Origin: Dehalococcoidia bacterium
GTDB taxonomy: Bacteria > Chloroflexota > Dehalococcoidia > Dehalococcoidales > Fen-1064
Assembly (NCBI GenBank): GCA_003153075.1
Contig: PMBW01000133.1
Coordinates: 2,337 to 16,991, forward strand
DNA: 14,655 nucleotides
Reading direction: 5' to 3'
Part shown: piece by piece, positions 14,426-14,655 of the stretch
Layout of the letters: every line of letters starts with the position of its first letter
Numbering within the stretch: position 1 is the stretch's first letter
The notes under the pieces: generated by a model
Database searches by the model: none
Seen by the model: only the letters and a program-made list of their open reading frames with translations
What the model was told of the DNA's origin: nothing
Made by a program: the position numbers and the translations under genes

Positions 14426-14655
14426 TAGAATAACCCCTCTTGTTGTGCCTTGCTGAGCACGTCTAGTACTTCGTAGAAGCCTTTGACGCCTCTATCTTTA
14501 TGCAGTTTTTGCAGGATGATCGCTCTTCTTTCTACCTCGGCATAAACACGCTGTTTTTTATGCGGGGGTATACCCAGTTTCGGTGCGATTATTTCTTCCA
14601 GAACATAGCTGCTCATGTAGCCCGTAAATTCAAAGACATCGGTTTCCTGGTTCCA
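14425..14655 (-). CDS. arlI: Archaellum motor ATPase ArlI (FlaI), C-terminal end only
   Basis: Only the last 76 residues are inside the window; the gene continues beyond 14655. The visible part begins WNQETDVFEFTGY, continues SSYVLEEIIAPKLG and ends with EVERRAIILQKL and GFYEVLDVLSKAQQ. This matches the C-terminal end of ArlI and related secretion ATPases: a Trp-containing strand, then a Ser-Tyr-Val-Leu helix, then an E-x-x-RR-x-x-I-L helix and a GI/GV-(K/R)-x-(F/Y)-x-EV segment. ArlI hexamers power both assembly and rotation of the archaellum. The Walker motifs lie outside the window, so activity cannot be judged. The stop overlaps the arlJ ATG by one base, the usual arlI-arlJ arrangement. 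Confidence 0.82.
   Translation of the reverse strand, partial: WNQETDVFEFTGYMSSYVLEEIIAPKLGIPPHKKQRVYAEVERRAIILQKLHKDRGVKGFYEVLDVLSKAQQEGLF

Noticed and set aside
1..14655. Archaeal origin of the window
   Set aside because: Archaellum and CheC/CheD would fit, but the HD-GYP-like protein, the FliM-like peptide and the lack of CheF favour a bacterium. This is a judgement, not proof.

Overview
The window looks like a piece of a bacterial genome, most likely Chloroflexota and perhaps a Dehalococcoidia-like lineage. That placement is inferred from gene content: a complete bacterial-style chemotaxis operon, an HD-GYP-type protein, strong AAGGAG Shine-Dalgarno sites, and archaellum-type motor genes (arlI, arlJ) on the opposite strand. 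Archaella are known mainly from Archaea, but archaellum loci have been reported in some Chloroflexota. An archaeal origin cannot be excluded from this window alone. It is less likely because of the HD-GYP protein, the FliM-like peptide described below, and the absence of any gene resembling cheF.

Left part (1-10008, + strand): one tightly packed chemotaxis transcription unit. Its order is a 5'-truncated methyl-accepting chemotaxis protein, cheW, cheA, cheC, cheD, cheY, cheB, cheR, a degenerate HD-GYP-like protein, and a 200-residue zinc-ribbon protein. The proteins form a full circuit. The receptor signals through CheW to the CheA kinase, which phosphorylates CheY and CheB. CheR and CheB set receptor methylation, CheD deamidates receptors, and CheC removes phosphate from CheY-P. 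No cheZ, cheV, cheX or flagellar switch gene (fliM, fliN, fliY) is present. The last gene starts with a peptide resembling the CheY-P-binding N-terminus of FliM, which makes it the best local candidate for the link between CheY-P and the motor.

Middle (10009-11229): about 560 bases of gene-free DNA full of short direct and inverted repeats, then a candidate structured RNA (10568-10680, closed by a 10-bp helix) directly upstream of a small DUF5658-like membrane protein. An AT-rich spacer separates this gene from the convergent operon.

Right part (11230-14655, - strand): an archaellum motor operon read toward decreasing coordinates. It holds the C-terminal end of arlI (ATPase), complete arlJ (membrane platform), a single-span membrane protein with a long Lys/Pro/Ala-rich cytoplasmic tail, and an exported protein with a Thr/Pro-rich linker and a small beta-rich domain. 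The last two are unrecognised. Their topology suggests candidates for the cytoplasmic platform and the extracytoplasmic stator of this archaellum. The chemotaxis and motor operons converge, which suggests the chemotaxis system controls archaellum rotation in a bacterium that lacks the usual flagellar switch, at least within this window.
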